55,233 nucleotides of DNA, taken from Nemertoderma westbladi (lineage: Eukaryota; Xenacoelomorpha; Nemertodermatida; Nemertodermatidae). Position 1 is the first letter of the stretch. Each line of letters begins with the position of its first letter. This document shows positions 46,390 to 55,233 of this stretch, piece after piece. Location: positions 1-55,233 of the forward strand of contig JAUCBJ010006519.1 of NCBI GenBank assembly GCA_032718475.1. The letters are read 5' to 3'. The notes under the pieces were generated by a model. The model ran no database searches, was not told where the DNA came from, and saw nothing but the letters and a program-made list of their open reading frames with translations. Made by a program: the position numbers and the translations under genes.

Positions 46390-47877
46390 TGTTGCCATTA
46401 TCCCAAACACCAGGGGGGAAAACGCCGATGCTGGAGACGTGACTTTACAGACCACAGAGTCCCGGCCAGTCACCGGATATTGATTGTGGAGAAGGAATGA
46501 TATCTTGAATGCAGGATTGCGGTTGAGGAAAAGTTGCATTGGTTGGATATACTCTTTAATGTAACTTCCTACAGTTGAACCCTGATTGATAATTAATTGG
46601 GCTTCCCCAAATCAATATACACCAAATATTCACAATAATTATACACGACAATATAAATCCCTACAGTATATTATTTAATTACCCACTGTTCGCTCAGACT
46701 TTAGCCTACCTAATGTTCCCCAGATTTTCCCTCGGTCCTGGTCTTAGTGCCGTAGTGTCGGTGTCGGTCGACCCTGTCGCGTGTCCGTTCCACCCCTCCC
46801 GAACCCCGAAGGGATCGATCATAGAGAACCAGCACGGCTTGGCTAAGGGTCGGTCCAGTCGGTAGACTCTGTCGCTTATCCGTTCCACCCCTCCCGAACC
46901 CCGAAGGGATTGATCATCGAGAACCAGTACGGCTTGGCTAGGAGTCTGTCATGTCGGTGGACCCGTTCGCGTATCCGTCCCACCCCTCCCGAACCCCGAA
47001 GGGTTCGATCATCGAGAACCAGTACGGCTTGGCTAGGGGTCCGTCGGTTCATCACAGAGACCCAACCACCTAGGCTTTCCGAGTCCTTATTCAGGCTCGT
47101 AGTCGCTTTGGCAGCCGAGAAACTGCTCCGAACAGTCGGTAGGCCAGTAGCGTCCAGTCCTTTGTCTTTCGACCCCGTCGCATGTCCGTCCCACCCCTCA
47201 CGAACCCCGAAGGGATCGGTCATCGAGAACCAGTACGGCTTAGCTAAGGGGGCTGTCGTTTCCCGTCGCGAATCCCTGGCGCAAGCAGCCGGCGTTCCGA
47301 TGTCCTTTTCAGGCTCGTAATAACTGCTGTTGACCAGAGACCGCTAAGGGCAGTCCTCGTCAAACCCATCCTCTGTTAGTCGGCCACCCTTTCGCATGTC
47401 CGTCCCACCCCTCGCGAACCCCGAAGGGATCGGTCATCGAGAACCAGTACGGATTAGCTAAGGGGGCTGTCATTTCCCGTCGCGAATCCCTGGCGCAAGC
47501 AGCTGGCGTTCCGATGTCCTTTTCAGGCTCGTAATAACTGCTGTTGGCCAGGGGCCGCTAAGGGCAGTCCTTGTCCTTTAGGCCTGGCGCGTTACCAAAT
47601 CCACCTCTACAGGCAGCAGGAAGTTGGCCAGGGCCTAATAGTACTCAGGCTAACCTGAATACTGCTTAACTTTGCCTCCCACCCCTGGCCCTTATAAACA
47701 TGAAATTATTCCCATACCCTGTAAGTTGCCCCAATGTTTGCCCATAAATCGCCCCCAGTCCATTGAAAGTGCCCAGAACCCTTGGTCCCGCACCCAGTAG
47801 TGATATCGGAATAATCATTTTAAATAAATACAAAAAATATTCAACTCGCGTTATGAAAAGTTGAAATACCGCGAACA
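46390..47877 (-). repeat. 5' LTR of element B with internal repeats
   Basis: The 1,488-bp partner of 35051-36545. The five block starts are at 46785, 46880, 46975, 47186 and 47400. It ends (plus strand) CGCGAACA and is followed by CAGTG and the H ORF3 frame. Confidence 0.92.
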
Positions 47878-49368
47878 CAGTGACTTCAATGAATATTTGG
47901 AATTCTTGAGAGAAACATATCTCAATGTAGCCAGTCAACAAAATCTAGAAACTCGATATCCTCAAGGTATACATCATAACCCTATTATAGAACTCAAACG
48001 ACTCTATTTCACTATGATGTATCTCACCGCCGATTGACCGCTACCTGTTGTACCGGATAGCTTCGAACAGATGGAGGAATATTGTAAAACTGGAGAAAGT
48101 TCACCCGCGTTTCCCCTACAAGACGTGCGTCTTTGGTATTATTGCGATGAATGCCCTAGACCCAACCAACAAACGGAAAGACATAAACATCTGTGGAGAC
48201 GTTGCGCTAAACACAGTTTTACTCGCTATACTTACGGGAGTTTCGAGCGAAACTTGTTTGATGTATCACCCACGCTCGCTCGACTCAAACGATCCTTAAA
48301 TAAACCTATGATCAGAGTTCCGGAATACTCGGTCAGACCTCCCCATTCCCTGGTGAGACCTCAGACTCTTGATCCTAATAGTATGATGGATCCACCTGAA
48401 CTGTACTCATTGTTCAAAGACCTAGTGTTACCCGAACAATTAGTCGGTGGCACTCCAGTTGTGGGCTCCCTAGATATTTGCCCATCCTACCTAGCCGGAT
48501 TGGGATGCGGACACCTAATATCGCCGTTCAATCCGTATAATCGTCCCGGTTTAACTCCGATACAACCTGTCACCGAGGTGGAGGAGAGCGTTGTACGAAA
48601 CGCGTTAGACGCTATTCGACAAAAGATCGGAAAAGGAACCTACGATTGTTTAGATAAACGTAAATTGCAGCAGCAAGTCCTAACGGTAAAAGAATTAGTG
48701 TTACCCCAGTTCGATCAGGAAATCCAGAATCGAATCCAGAATAAAGAAGAAATCCAGAATCGAAGAAGATATCGAACTTGGACGAACCTACTCTCTACAA
48801 GAGTTTTTGGACAAACGCTCCCAATGACAAGCGGAGGAAAATCAGCTCGAGGAGAAGCACATCGAAATGGTTGAGAGAGAAGAAGCAGCTTTAGCCCAAC
48901 CTGAAGCTCAAATCCTTATGACTGATCTCTATTCCAAAACTATCATTCATCCCTCGATGGTTCCCCATTTTGGAGACAAATTCTTCGCCACGGTACAACC
49001 CCAACCGGTTGATATCAACTTAAAATCTAGAGATCTTATCGCTGACGCTCCTATGTTACAACGTCCGCCAATTGAAGCCGCTCGTGTCGATGGTATACTC
49101 GTTGAACCAGTAAGGACCAGTAAGAGCTGCCGTCATGAAACGTGCTCTAAAGGTTGTTCGACCTCGTTCCACTGAGGTTGATATCGATCAACTGGGTACC
49201 TCGACCGGCGGATACACCGACCGTAACCCTAAACCTTCCAATGCAATTGTATTGCACCCCTCACCCAGGAGTTATAGCCCTCCTAATAAAGTGGCTCGCC
49301 CCAAAGAGAAAAGGACTCTTACTAGCCTCAAAAAACTTCGTAAATGCTATTCACGTAAGAAGGACTAA
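47878..49368 (+). pseudogene. Element H ORF3, remaining part with internal deletion
   Basis: It continues ORF3 after B (DFNEYLEFLRETYLN). It carries about 60 codons between SQQN and VRLWYYCDEC that element A lacks, with a TGA at 48035. Then it follows A closely to about 48720, where a repeated ATCCAGAATC insertion shifts the frame. Another frame (48867) continues to DGILVEP. There about 2.4 kb of A (19383-21780, including all C-terminal zinc knuckles) is missing, and the basic end resumes in a third frame (49135-49368, ending LKKLRKCYSRKKD). Confidence 0.87.
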
Positions 49369-49445
49369 TAGTTTAGAGTATTTTTATATTTTAGAAGCTG
49401 TGATTTTTATATTTTATAGACTTAAATCCCATTTTCTGGGAGCGG
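49369..49445 (+). promoter_or_regulatory. 3' end and polypurine tract of element H
   Basis: It matches 22033-22110 of A and ends CTGGGAGCGG directly before the LTR. Confidence 0.7.
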
Positions 49446-50544
49446 TGTAAAAGCTTTTGTGGACATAACAAGTCATTTTTCCGCAATGCGCAGAATACTC
49501 TAAAATAGCCCTAAATTTATCCAACTATGCGACGGGAAGGAATTGGAGCTGGTGTGACGACATCTATCAGCTGATTCTTTGTGGACGTGGAATTTTTCTT
49601 TGTTCTGCCTCATTCAGCTAATCAGAGCATTTTTCCCTTTATGTCTAACAGAGGCCTACGGAAACTCGCGCATGCATTACAGTCTTTGTTTACTATTTTC
49701 TGAACACCAGAACCGGCTCGGAATTTTTCTGTGCTTCTGTGTAGAAGTTTCAGACTTTGGCCTAGAACATCAGATGGCCTTGATTATAAGAACATAAAAC
49801 TATTAACATCGGAACACATATTTCATACAACATTTCATGCATTATGTAACACATACTGACTGTTCACCGCATTATTTTACTTCTGTTATTAATTGTTGTT
49901 ATGTTAATGGATATTGCTGTTATATTTGGAGAATACCGATAAATAATCATAAAACCCCCAATCTTCTTGATTACTGAAGGTAAGAGGAACAGGTTTACCG
50001 GTAGCAACTGCGACTTACATTATAGTGGTTTTTGTGTGAATTAAATGCTATTTCATAATCCCTACATGTGTCAGTTGCGATCCTCCTTATATATGATCAA
50101 ATTCAGTGACGGTCGGCAGATCAGTGCGAAGTAGTGTGAAGTAGTGTGAAGTAGTGTGAAGGTTAATAAAGCATCTCCTAAAGAATGCGCTATTTACGAA
50201 ACTCTGTGGCCATCTAGTTGTGATTAGTATAAGTCATAACTCTGATTTTATACTTAAAGCGCCACGTCCTAAAGGAACTGTTAATATTTCCCCGAAAGTA
50301 AATATATTGTCAGAGATTATATAGTAACGATCAATCGAATAATACAGTAGGTCTACACTGCAATAACTCTCAAGGAATCCGAATCCAGTCTCCCAAAACC
50401 GTGGGTGATTGGTCGCGCACGGACTGGCTTCGGCTGATGTAACTTCAGTACACAAGGTAATTGATATAGACTAAAGTCGATTTATAAACAAGAGGACAAC
50501 TAAAATTGGCAGGTTAAACTGCTAAAGGTCTAAAAGCGCGAACA
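49446..50544 (+). repeat. LTR shared by element H and a following unit
   Basis: This 1,099-bp LTR runs from TGTAAAAGC to GCGCGAACA and is clearly the same family as the A LTRs but more diverged and shorter. A polypurine tract precedes it, so it is the 3' LTR of H. It is followed after 117 bases by a gag start of the same family, so it is also a 5' LTR. It contains GAAGTAGTGT three times in tandem (about 50129-50159). The TATA-like box TTATATAGTAA is kept (about 50317). Confidence 0.85.
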
Positions 50545-51269
50545 ACCACGTTACATTGAGTAGCAATAGCAGTAACTACGAGACTGATAGTTGATACTGA
50601 TTTACCCTAGACTTACTTTAACTGTTATTATCGTGATAGGCATTCAACTGTAAAATAAATTATGTCTGACACAAACCAAACCCTGTCAGATAGTCTCTTG
50701 GAAAGGACGATCTGTGACCCAGATCAAAGTATGGAAAGGCCCCGACCAAAGTCTAAGTCCCCTCCTACTGTAAGAAAGGTCATCCCTACAGTAGTCGTGT
50801 CGGACCCTAGGCTAGTGAAGCACCATAGGTCTATTATAGGCACTAGGGCTCAAGTTAAGCGAGACCAAACGACGGCTGTATAACAGCAACAGTACCCGAA
50901 CCGAGAAGTTATTTCTCAACCACGTAGTAACTCTAATTCCGACACCGAAGAGTTAATGCCCGAGATTGGATCAAGGATGGAAGATGTGGTTTACCCTGAC
51001 CCACTTTTAATTCTTCCTGGGGCAGTGCTCACTAGAGTACTTATAGCTGTAGAAGAACATCAAGCGGACTGGATGAGAAATAAGAGATCAACCAGGGGCA
51101 GTTACGCCGGATACCCATTGGAAGAACTAAGGTCTATTGTAGAGACTCAATGGAACTTCCCCAAACCCGGACTCCCGTTTAACTTATGAGAAGCTGCCTG
51201 GGAAGACTTATATCAAATGGGCGTTGTCAGAGACACCCAAGATCCCGCTGTGTGGAAGAGGTCAGCAGC
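50545..51269 (+). pseudogene. gag: Gag N-terminus of a tandem unit (H2)
   Basis: After a 117-base leader, ATG 50662 starts MSDTNQTLSDSLLE, matching A gag. Stops are TAA 50881-50883 (AGA in A) and TGA 51187-51189 (TCG in A). The match ends after the codons for AVWKRSAA at about 51269, where a transposase-like sequence begins in the same frame. No further gag or pol of this unit is present. Confidence 0.85.
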
Positions 51270-52194
51270 CGTCAGATGTCCAATTATACTCTTTTGGCGA
51301 ATTGTGAATGTTTACACAGTTGGCGCAGATATCCATTCAAGAGACGAAGATCGTGCTGTTATTCGATTAAATTCCGATCCTTGGTTACAGACATTGGTAG
51401 ACATTGCTGATATGGCCGACTCCATGACCAATACAGTGAAACCCAATGAGAGATTTAGAACTTTAACAAAAGATACTGGTACCGCCTTATCGCATACCTG
51501 TTGTGGTCTTGTCGATTTAGTCCATAAACGTCTTGAGACAGCTGACTTTGTCATGATTGGGGAACACAACAGCGATGATGTGGAAAGTATGTTTGGAGTT
51601 CTGCATCAAGGATTAGGTGGAACATACTTTATTAATTGTCAACAGGCATTGGAAAGGTCGAGAATCTTGGTTAGCAAACTTTTGCTAGAATTGGGAAGCA
51701 CTGTTGAAGGAAATCAACAACATGTTTGTGAGAACTGTTCATCTACATTGACTGAAGACGAATGCGAATTACTGGACAACTTGGAAGAACTGGAGGACTC
51801 TATTTCTGATGATAATAAACAAGCACTGGTGTATATCGTGGGGTATATAAGTGCAACTCATGAGGACATACCAGCTGACAATAGACAATACTACTTAAAA
51901 TATGGTTCATATTTAAACAGACTTGAGAGCGGTGGATTAAGGAAACCAGATGACAAGACTTGTATATTCACATTTTATTGTTATATGTTGTTTATTAATT
52001 TAAAATCAGAATTTTGCCGAAAATCTCTAGAAACCGTTTTTTGTTATTTGTCATCTGTCTATTGTCTGGAAATAACTCGCGCATCTACTCGCAAATTGAT
52101 TAATATTTTTGTAAATAATGATTGTATATTAAAAACTCCACGATCTACAAAGGAGAATGCACAAAAGAAAATAAATTTATCAGAATCTCGCTAG
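51217..52194 (+). CDS. Chimeric ORF: gag remnant fused to P-element/THAP9-like transposase C-terminus
   Basis: It is open for 325 codons. The first 17-18 residues are gag-derived (GVVRDTQDPAVWKRSAA). The rest is unrelated to Gag. Residues about 110-145 contain EHNSDDVESMFGVLHQGLGG followed by a Gln and Ala, resembling the D/E ... F ... GG motif after the catalytic domain of P-superfamily transposases. Later ALVYIVGYIS and LNRLESGGLRKPDD resemble the YVAGY and RGGL.PS motifs of that family. A Cys pair (CENCSS) lies between. The N-terminal THAP and most of the catalytic core are absent. About 308 codons without a stop suggest recent decay. It is probably a transposon fragment; a domesticated or expressed fusion is possible but unproven. 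Confidence 0.6.
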   Translation: MGVVRDTQDPAVWKRSAAVRCPIILFWRIVNVYTVGADIHSRDEDRAVIRLNSDPWLQTLVDIADMADSMTNTVKPNERFRTLTKDTGTALSHTCCGLVDLVHKRLETADFVMIGEHNSDDVESMFGVLHQGLGGTYFINCQQALERSRILVSKLLLELGSTVEGNQQHVCENCSSTLTEDECELLDNLEELEDSISDDNKQALVYIVGYISATHEDIPADNRQYYLKYGSYLNRLESGGLRKPDDKTCIFTFYCYMLFINLKSEFCRKSLETVFCYLSSVYCLEITRASTRKLINIFVNNDCILKTPRSTKENAQKKINLSESR

Positions 52195-52406
52195 AAAACT
52201 CAATTTGTGCTATAAACTTGCACTTTCGCGATTATGCGATTAAATCGCATAATTGTGCTACGGTACTTTAATCACATTTGTGCTACTATGTACTCTTAAT
52301 TTATAAATAAATATATGTGATAAATAACGTGGATAGCTGTATAATATACGGTCTGTGTTAGTAATTATCGTTTAATGTATTTGCATGTGCTACGTTCGGT
52401 TATATA
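52195..52406 (+). other. Flank after the transposase fragment
   Basis: This is AT-rich sequence with no gene. It holds a perfect inverted repeat ATTATGCGA ... TCGCATAAT (about 52232-52254), which may be part of the 3' end of the P-like transposon. Confidence 0.45.
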
Positions 52407-52821
52407 ATACTAGCTGGGATGGCCGGCTTCGCCGGCATCCCATCGCGCTCGGCGCAGATTCTTGCTTCGCGCTTGCAGTTTAAATTCCCTTTAGTCCCCG
52501 AAATAACGTCCCATGACAACGGATGCCATGGTAACAGGGTCTTTAAAGTCATTCCATGTAATTTCTCAGGGTCGATATAGCAGGGGTAGGTTTTGATCCT
52601 AGGTCTGTACGATCATTGGTACCCGAAATAATGGCCCATAGCAATGGTTGCCATAGTGACAGACAGTGCCATACCCCCTACCCCAAAGCCACATAGCCTA
52701 TGTTACCCGCCGGGTCATGATACCCCTGTGGACAAAATTTCAGCCCTCTGGGGTCAGTAGTTCTGGAGAAAACCGTGAACAGACAGACATACTCTTCTCT
52801 TTATTTATATATAGATACTAG
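52407..52821 (+). repeat. SINE-like short interspersed repeat
   Basis: About 400 bp lie between copies of ATACTAG (52407-52413 and 52815-52821), a possible 7-bp target duplication. It begins with a GC-rich hairpin (GGATGGCCGGC / GCCGGCATCC, about 52418-52441). It ends in ACAGACAGACA, pyrimidines and an AT-rich simple tail, as in many non-LTR-dependent SINEs. No A/B box was confidently found. Confidence 0.45.
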
Positions 52822-52834
52822 AAAGCAAGTGACC

Positions 52835-52970
52835 CTTCGGGCCACGGCTTTCTAGTTCACAAACCTATTCACCATTCCAAACATTAATTAATTAATTAAC
52901 TTAACAAAACTTCATATGATTGAGAGTGTTCTCTCAAACAAAAGGACTGATGCTGTTTTACTTTTCAGAT
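52835..52970 (+). repeat. Left copy of flanking direct repeat around the minisatellite
   Basis: Sequence from TTCGGGCCACGG through TTCTCTCAAACAAAAGGAC to TTACTTTTCAGATATC recurs at 54694-54838 with small changes. The pair brackets the 147-bp array. Confidence 0.7.
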
Positions 52971-53098
52971 ATCTACACTGGTCAACGTCCTTCACATAGA
53001 TGCAGCTTTATGATGTAGTACAGTAGACTTCTGACAATTATCAGCGTAAAAGCATTTTTAATAAATAAATGTGAGAATGTTTTTACTTTTCAGATTCA

Positions 53099-54380
53099 GA
53101 TATTTCGCACCCTAGCAGTAGAATGGAAATCCGCAGACTGGTTAGCGTCCTCCCCATACAAACAGCCTATGGTCAAGCAAAAAAGCATTAGAAACAACGA
53201 AATGGGAGAAGGATTTCACTTGAGACATTTCACCCTCTAGCGGCAGACTGAGAAATTGCAGATTGGTCAGAGTTTTCCACAAACACGCAGTCTATGGTGT
53301 AGTAGACCTCTGACAAGTATCAGCCTAAAAGCATTAGAAACAACGAAACGGGGTAAGGTTTTCACTTTCAGACATTTCGCCCCCTAGCGGCCGAATGGAG
53401 AACTGCAGTTTGTTCGGCGTCTTACCTAGACACACACCCTATGGTGTATTACACATCTGGCAAGTGTCAGCCTGAAAGCATATTAATAACGAAATGGGAT
53501 AAGAGGTTTTCACTTTCAGAAATTTGGCCCCCTAGCGGTAGACTGGATAAATGCAGACTGGTTCTAGCTCCTCCCCATACACACAGTCTATGGTGTAGTA
53601 GACCTCTGCCAAGTATCAGCAAAAAAGCATTATAAACAATGAAATGCATAAACGTTTTCACTTTCCGACATTGCGCCCCCTAGCGGCAGACAGAGCTATT
53701 GCAGATTGGTCTTAGTTCTCCACAAACACGCAGTCTTTGATGTAGTAGACCTCTGAATAGTATCAGCCTAAAAACATTATACACATCAAAATGGGATAAG
53801 GTTTTCACGTTCCGACATTTCGCCCCCTAGCGGCCGAATAGAGAACTGCAGGTTGTTCGGCGTCCTCTCCAGACACACACCCTATGGTGAAATACACAAC
53901 TGCCAAGTGTCAGCCTAAAAGCATTATTAATAACGAAATGGGATAAGGTTTTCACTTTCAGACATTTGGCCCCCTAGCGGTAGACTGGAGAAATGCAGAC
54001 TGGTTCTAGCTCCTCCCCAAACACGCAGTCTTTGTGTAGTAGACCTCTGCCAAGTATCAGCAAAAAAGCAGTATAAACAACGAAATGGGATAAGGTTTTC
54101 ACTTTCAGACATTGCGCCCCCTAGCGGCAGACAGAGGAATTTCAGATTATTCAGAGTTCTCTACAAACACGCAGTCTATGGTGTAGTCGACTTCTGCCAA
54201 GTATCAGCAAAAAAGCATTATAAACAAAGAAATGGGATAAGGTTTTCACTTTCAGATATTTCTCCCCCTAGCGGTAGAAGACCTCTGCCATGTATCAGCT
54301 AAAAGGCTTTAATAATAACGAAAAGGGAGATGTTTTCATTTTCGGATATTTCGCCCACTAGCGACAGACTGGAGAACTGC
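53099..54380 (+). repeat. 147-bp minisatellite with three-unit higher-order period
   Basis: Ten units begin with GA(C/T)ATTT(C/G)GCCCCCTAGCGG at 53099, 53223, 53371, 53519, 53667, 53814, 53961, 54108, 54255 and 54345. The regular spacing is 147-148 bases. Units fall into three types by the bases after TAGCGG (CAG, CCG, TAG) in the order c-a-b-c-a-b-c, giving a higher-order period of about 442 bases. The last two units are irregular or short. Confidence 0.85.
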
Positions 54381-54693
54381 AGATTGATCAGTGTCCTCCC
54401 AAACACACAGTCTATGGTCGGGAACAGATCTGCAAAGTATCATTTAGAACAGATTAAGTCTGGTATCAAAAAGTAGCATAATAGTCGAGACCCAACATGT
54501 AGAGTGACAGAATGAACTGCTAGGCCTACCGCGCTACCGGTACCAAATTCACGAAATCTGCATTCACGCAAACAAACGCGTAAAATAAGACTCGAGATAG
54601 CAACAGTGCACGTGCTCGTGACGAGAGCTTCCGTTCGATGTGCCGCGAGCTCCGATTGGTGTTTGTGTGTAGAAACGTATAGACGGACAGACA
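54381..54693 (+). other. Sequence between minisatellite and right flanking repeat
   Basis: No gene was recognised. An 87-codon minus-strand frame (54703-54440) has no support beyond being open. Confidence 0.4.
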
Positions 54694-54845
54694 TTCGGGC
54701 CACGGTTTTCTAGTTCACAAGCCTATTCACCATTCCAAACATTAGATTAATTAATTAACTTAACTTAACAAAACGTCACATGATTGAGTGTTCTCTCAAA
54801 CAAAAGGACTGCAGCTGTTTTACTTTTCAAATATCTATATACTAC
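54694..54845 (+). repeat. Right copy of flanking direct repeat around the minisatellite
   Basis: It matches 52835-52970 (CGGGCCACGG, AAACATTA, TTCTCTCAAACAAAAGGAC). Confidence 0.7.
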
Positions 54846-54935
54846 GTACAACATAAGGCTTAGGTTGTATAAAGTAGATACCTGCCAAGTATCATTTCCA
54901 AAGGATTACAAATAGTAAAAATATGGAAGGTTAAA

Positions 54936-55086
54936 CTGTGGGGCGAGCCACGAAGTGAGAGAGCCTTAGCGTAGTGGTACCATTAATCAACCTGTGGGGC
55001 GAGCCACGAAGTGAGTGAGCCTTAGCGTAGTGGTACCATTAATCAACCTGTCGTTCTGTCGTTCTGTCGTTCTGTCGTTCTGTCGC
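54936..55086 (+). repeat. 56-bp tandem duplication followed by CTGTCGTT repeats
   Basis: Two 56-bp units (54936-54991, 54992-55047) contain GGGGCGAGCCACGAAGTGAG and differ by one base. Then CTGTCGTT repeats about 4.5 times (55048-55085). The remaining sequence to 55233 is non-coding, starting with a T-rich run; its phrases (AACTCGGCCAATCC) look like a dispersed repeat. Confidence 0.75.
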
Positions 55087-55233
55087 GTTTTTTTTCAGTA
55101 TTTTATTTTAAACGTTAATAACTCGGCCAATCCTTGATGAAATCTATCCAAACTTGGTACACATGTTGTTTGGCAAAAGTTTGAAAATTTTCCAAGTAGA
55201 ATTTGCGTGGGGCCTTCGTGCAGCATCAGTGTA

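Larger units (their letters stand above)
35051..47877 (-). mobile_element. BEL/Pao element B (second family) with its own ORF3
   Basis: This is a 12,827-bp minus-strand element. Its LTRs are at 46390-47877 (5') and 35051-36545 (3'), with TG...CA ends. Flanks are TAGTG (35046-35050) and CAGTG (47878-47882), a 5-bp duplication with one mismatch, and joining them restores ORF3 of H. The order on the minus strand is LTR, leader, small ORF (46142-45951), gag (45954-43345), pol (43348-39191), spacer, ORF3 (37932-36718), poly-G tract and LTR. It shares its plan with A, but its proteins are clearly diverged. Confidence 0.92.
1..50544 (+). mobile_element. Outer BEL/Pao element H, nested and broken, 5' end outside window
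   Basis: This plus-strand BEL/Pao copy enters from the left already inside gag. Its own pieces are 1-761, 23325-26177, 27136-about 29710, about 34561-35050 and 47878-50544. The gaps are filled by element A, solo LTR S, element D and element B. At the A, S and B junctions the two H flanks join exactly (allowing for the short target duplications) when compared with the sister copy A, which shows they are one element. It ends with an LTR at 49446-50544. Its 5' LTR and target duplication lie outside the window. Every coding part is broken, so it is a non-autonomous fossil. Confidence 0.85.

Noticed and set aside
53099-54380. CRISPR-like array
   Set aside because: Units are contiguous and similar along their whole length with no unique spacers, and the context is an animal genome.
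1-55233. tRNA, rRNA or host exon search by eye
   Set aside because: No cloverleaf, rRNA motif or convincing host coding exon was recognised; tRNAscan-SE and a protein search would be needed to exclude small ones.

Overview
The window is a graveyard of nested LTR retrotransposons from a metazoan nuclear genome. BEL/Pao elements are known only from animals, and a Ty3/gypsy element and a P-like transposase fragment fit with them. The species cannot be named from this sequence. No host exon, rRNA, tRNA or CRISPR array was recognised. Four element structures could be closed by their ends: TG...CA termini plus 5-bp target duplications for A, G and the solo LTR S, and the same with one mismatch in the duplication for B.

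Layout. An old BEL/Pao copy (H) enters from the left and runs to 50544. A second element of the same family (A, 762-23324, 22.6 kb, 1.2-kb LTRs, target duplication GTGGA) sits inside the gag of H. A gypsy element (G, 2490-6806, 171-bp LTRs, duplication CAGCC) sits inside the leader of A. H resumes at 23325 with broken gag-pol. It is interrupted by a solo LTR (26178-27135, duplication CGGAA). A truncated Pao-like element (D, about 29711-34560) follows. A minus-strand BEL/Pao element of another family (B, 35051-47877, about 1.49-kb LTRs) is inserted in the third ORF of H. H ends with its LTR at 49446-50544, and a second gag of the same family starts directly after it, so that LTR is shared by two tandem units. 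This second gag is cut after about 200 codons and runs in frame into the C-terminal part of a P-element/THAP9-like transposase (51217-52194). The last 3 kb hold a SINE-like repeat, a 147-bp minisatellite with a three-unit higher-order period, and short tandem repeats.

How the genes fit. A, H and B share one plan: LTR, large coiled-coil Gag, Cys-rich zinc region, aspartic protease, reverse transcriptase, RNase H, DDE integrase, a 1.2-1.4 kb repeat-bearing spacer, then an extra ORF (ORF3) in the position where retroviruses carry env. ORF3 shows no obvious signal peptide or membrane anchor. It has CCHC zinc knuckles and a basic C-terminal tail, so it looks like a nucleic-acid-binding protein. 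This large ORF3 (about 1,357 codons in A) is the best candidate for an undescribed component. Candidate splice sites (a TCATATAGCAG acceptor just before its ATG, and repeated strong donors in gag-pol) suggest a possible subgenomic mRNA.

Nearly every coding region carries stops or frameshifts. At least four are CGA-to-TGA changes when compared with sister copies or repeats, which suggests methylation-linked decay. LTR pairs differ by only about 1-1.5 % by eye, so most insertions are young.
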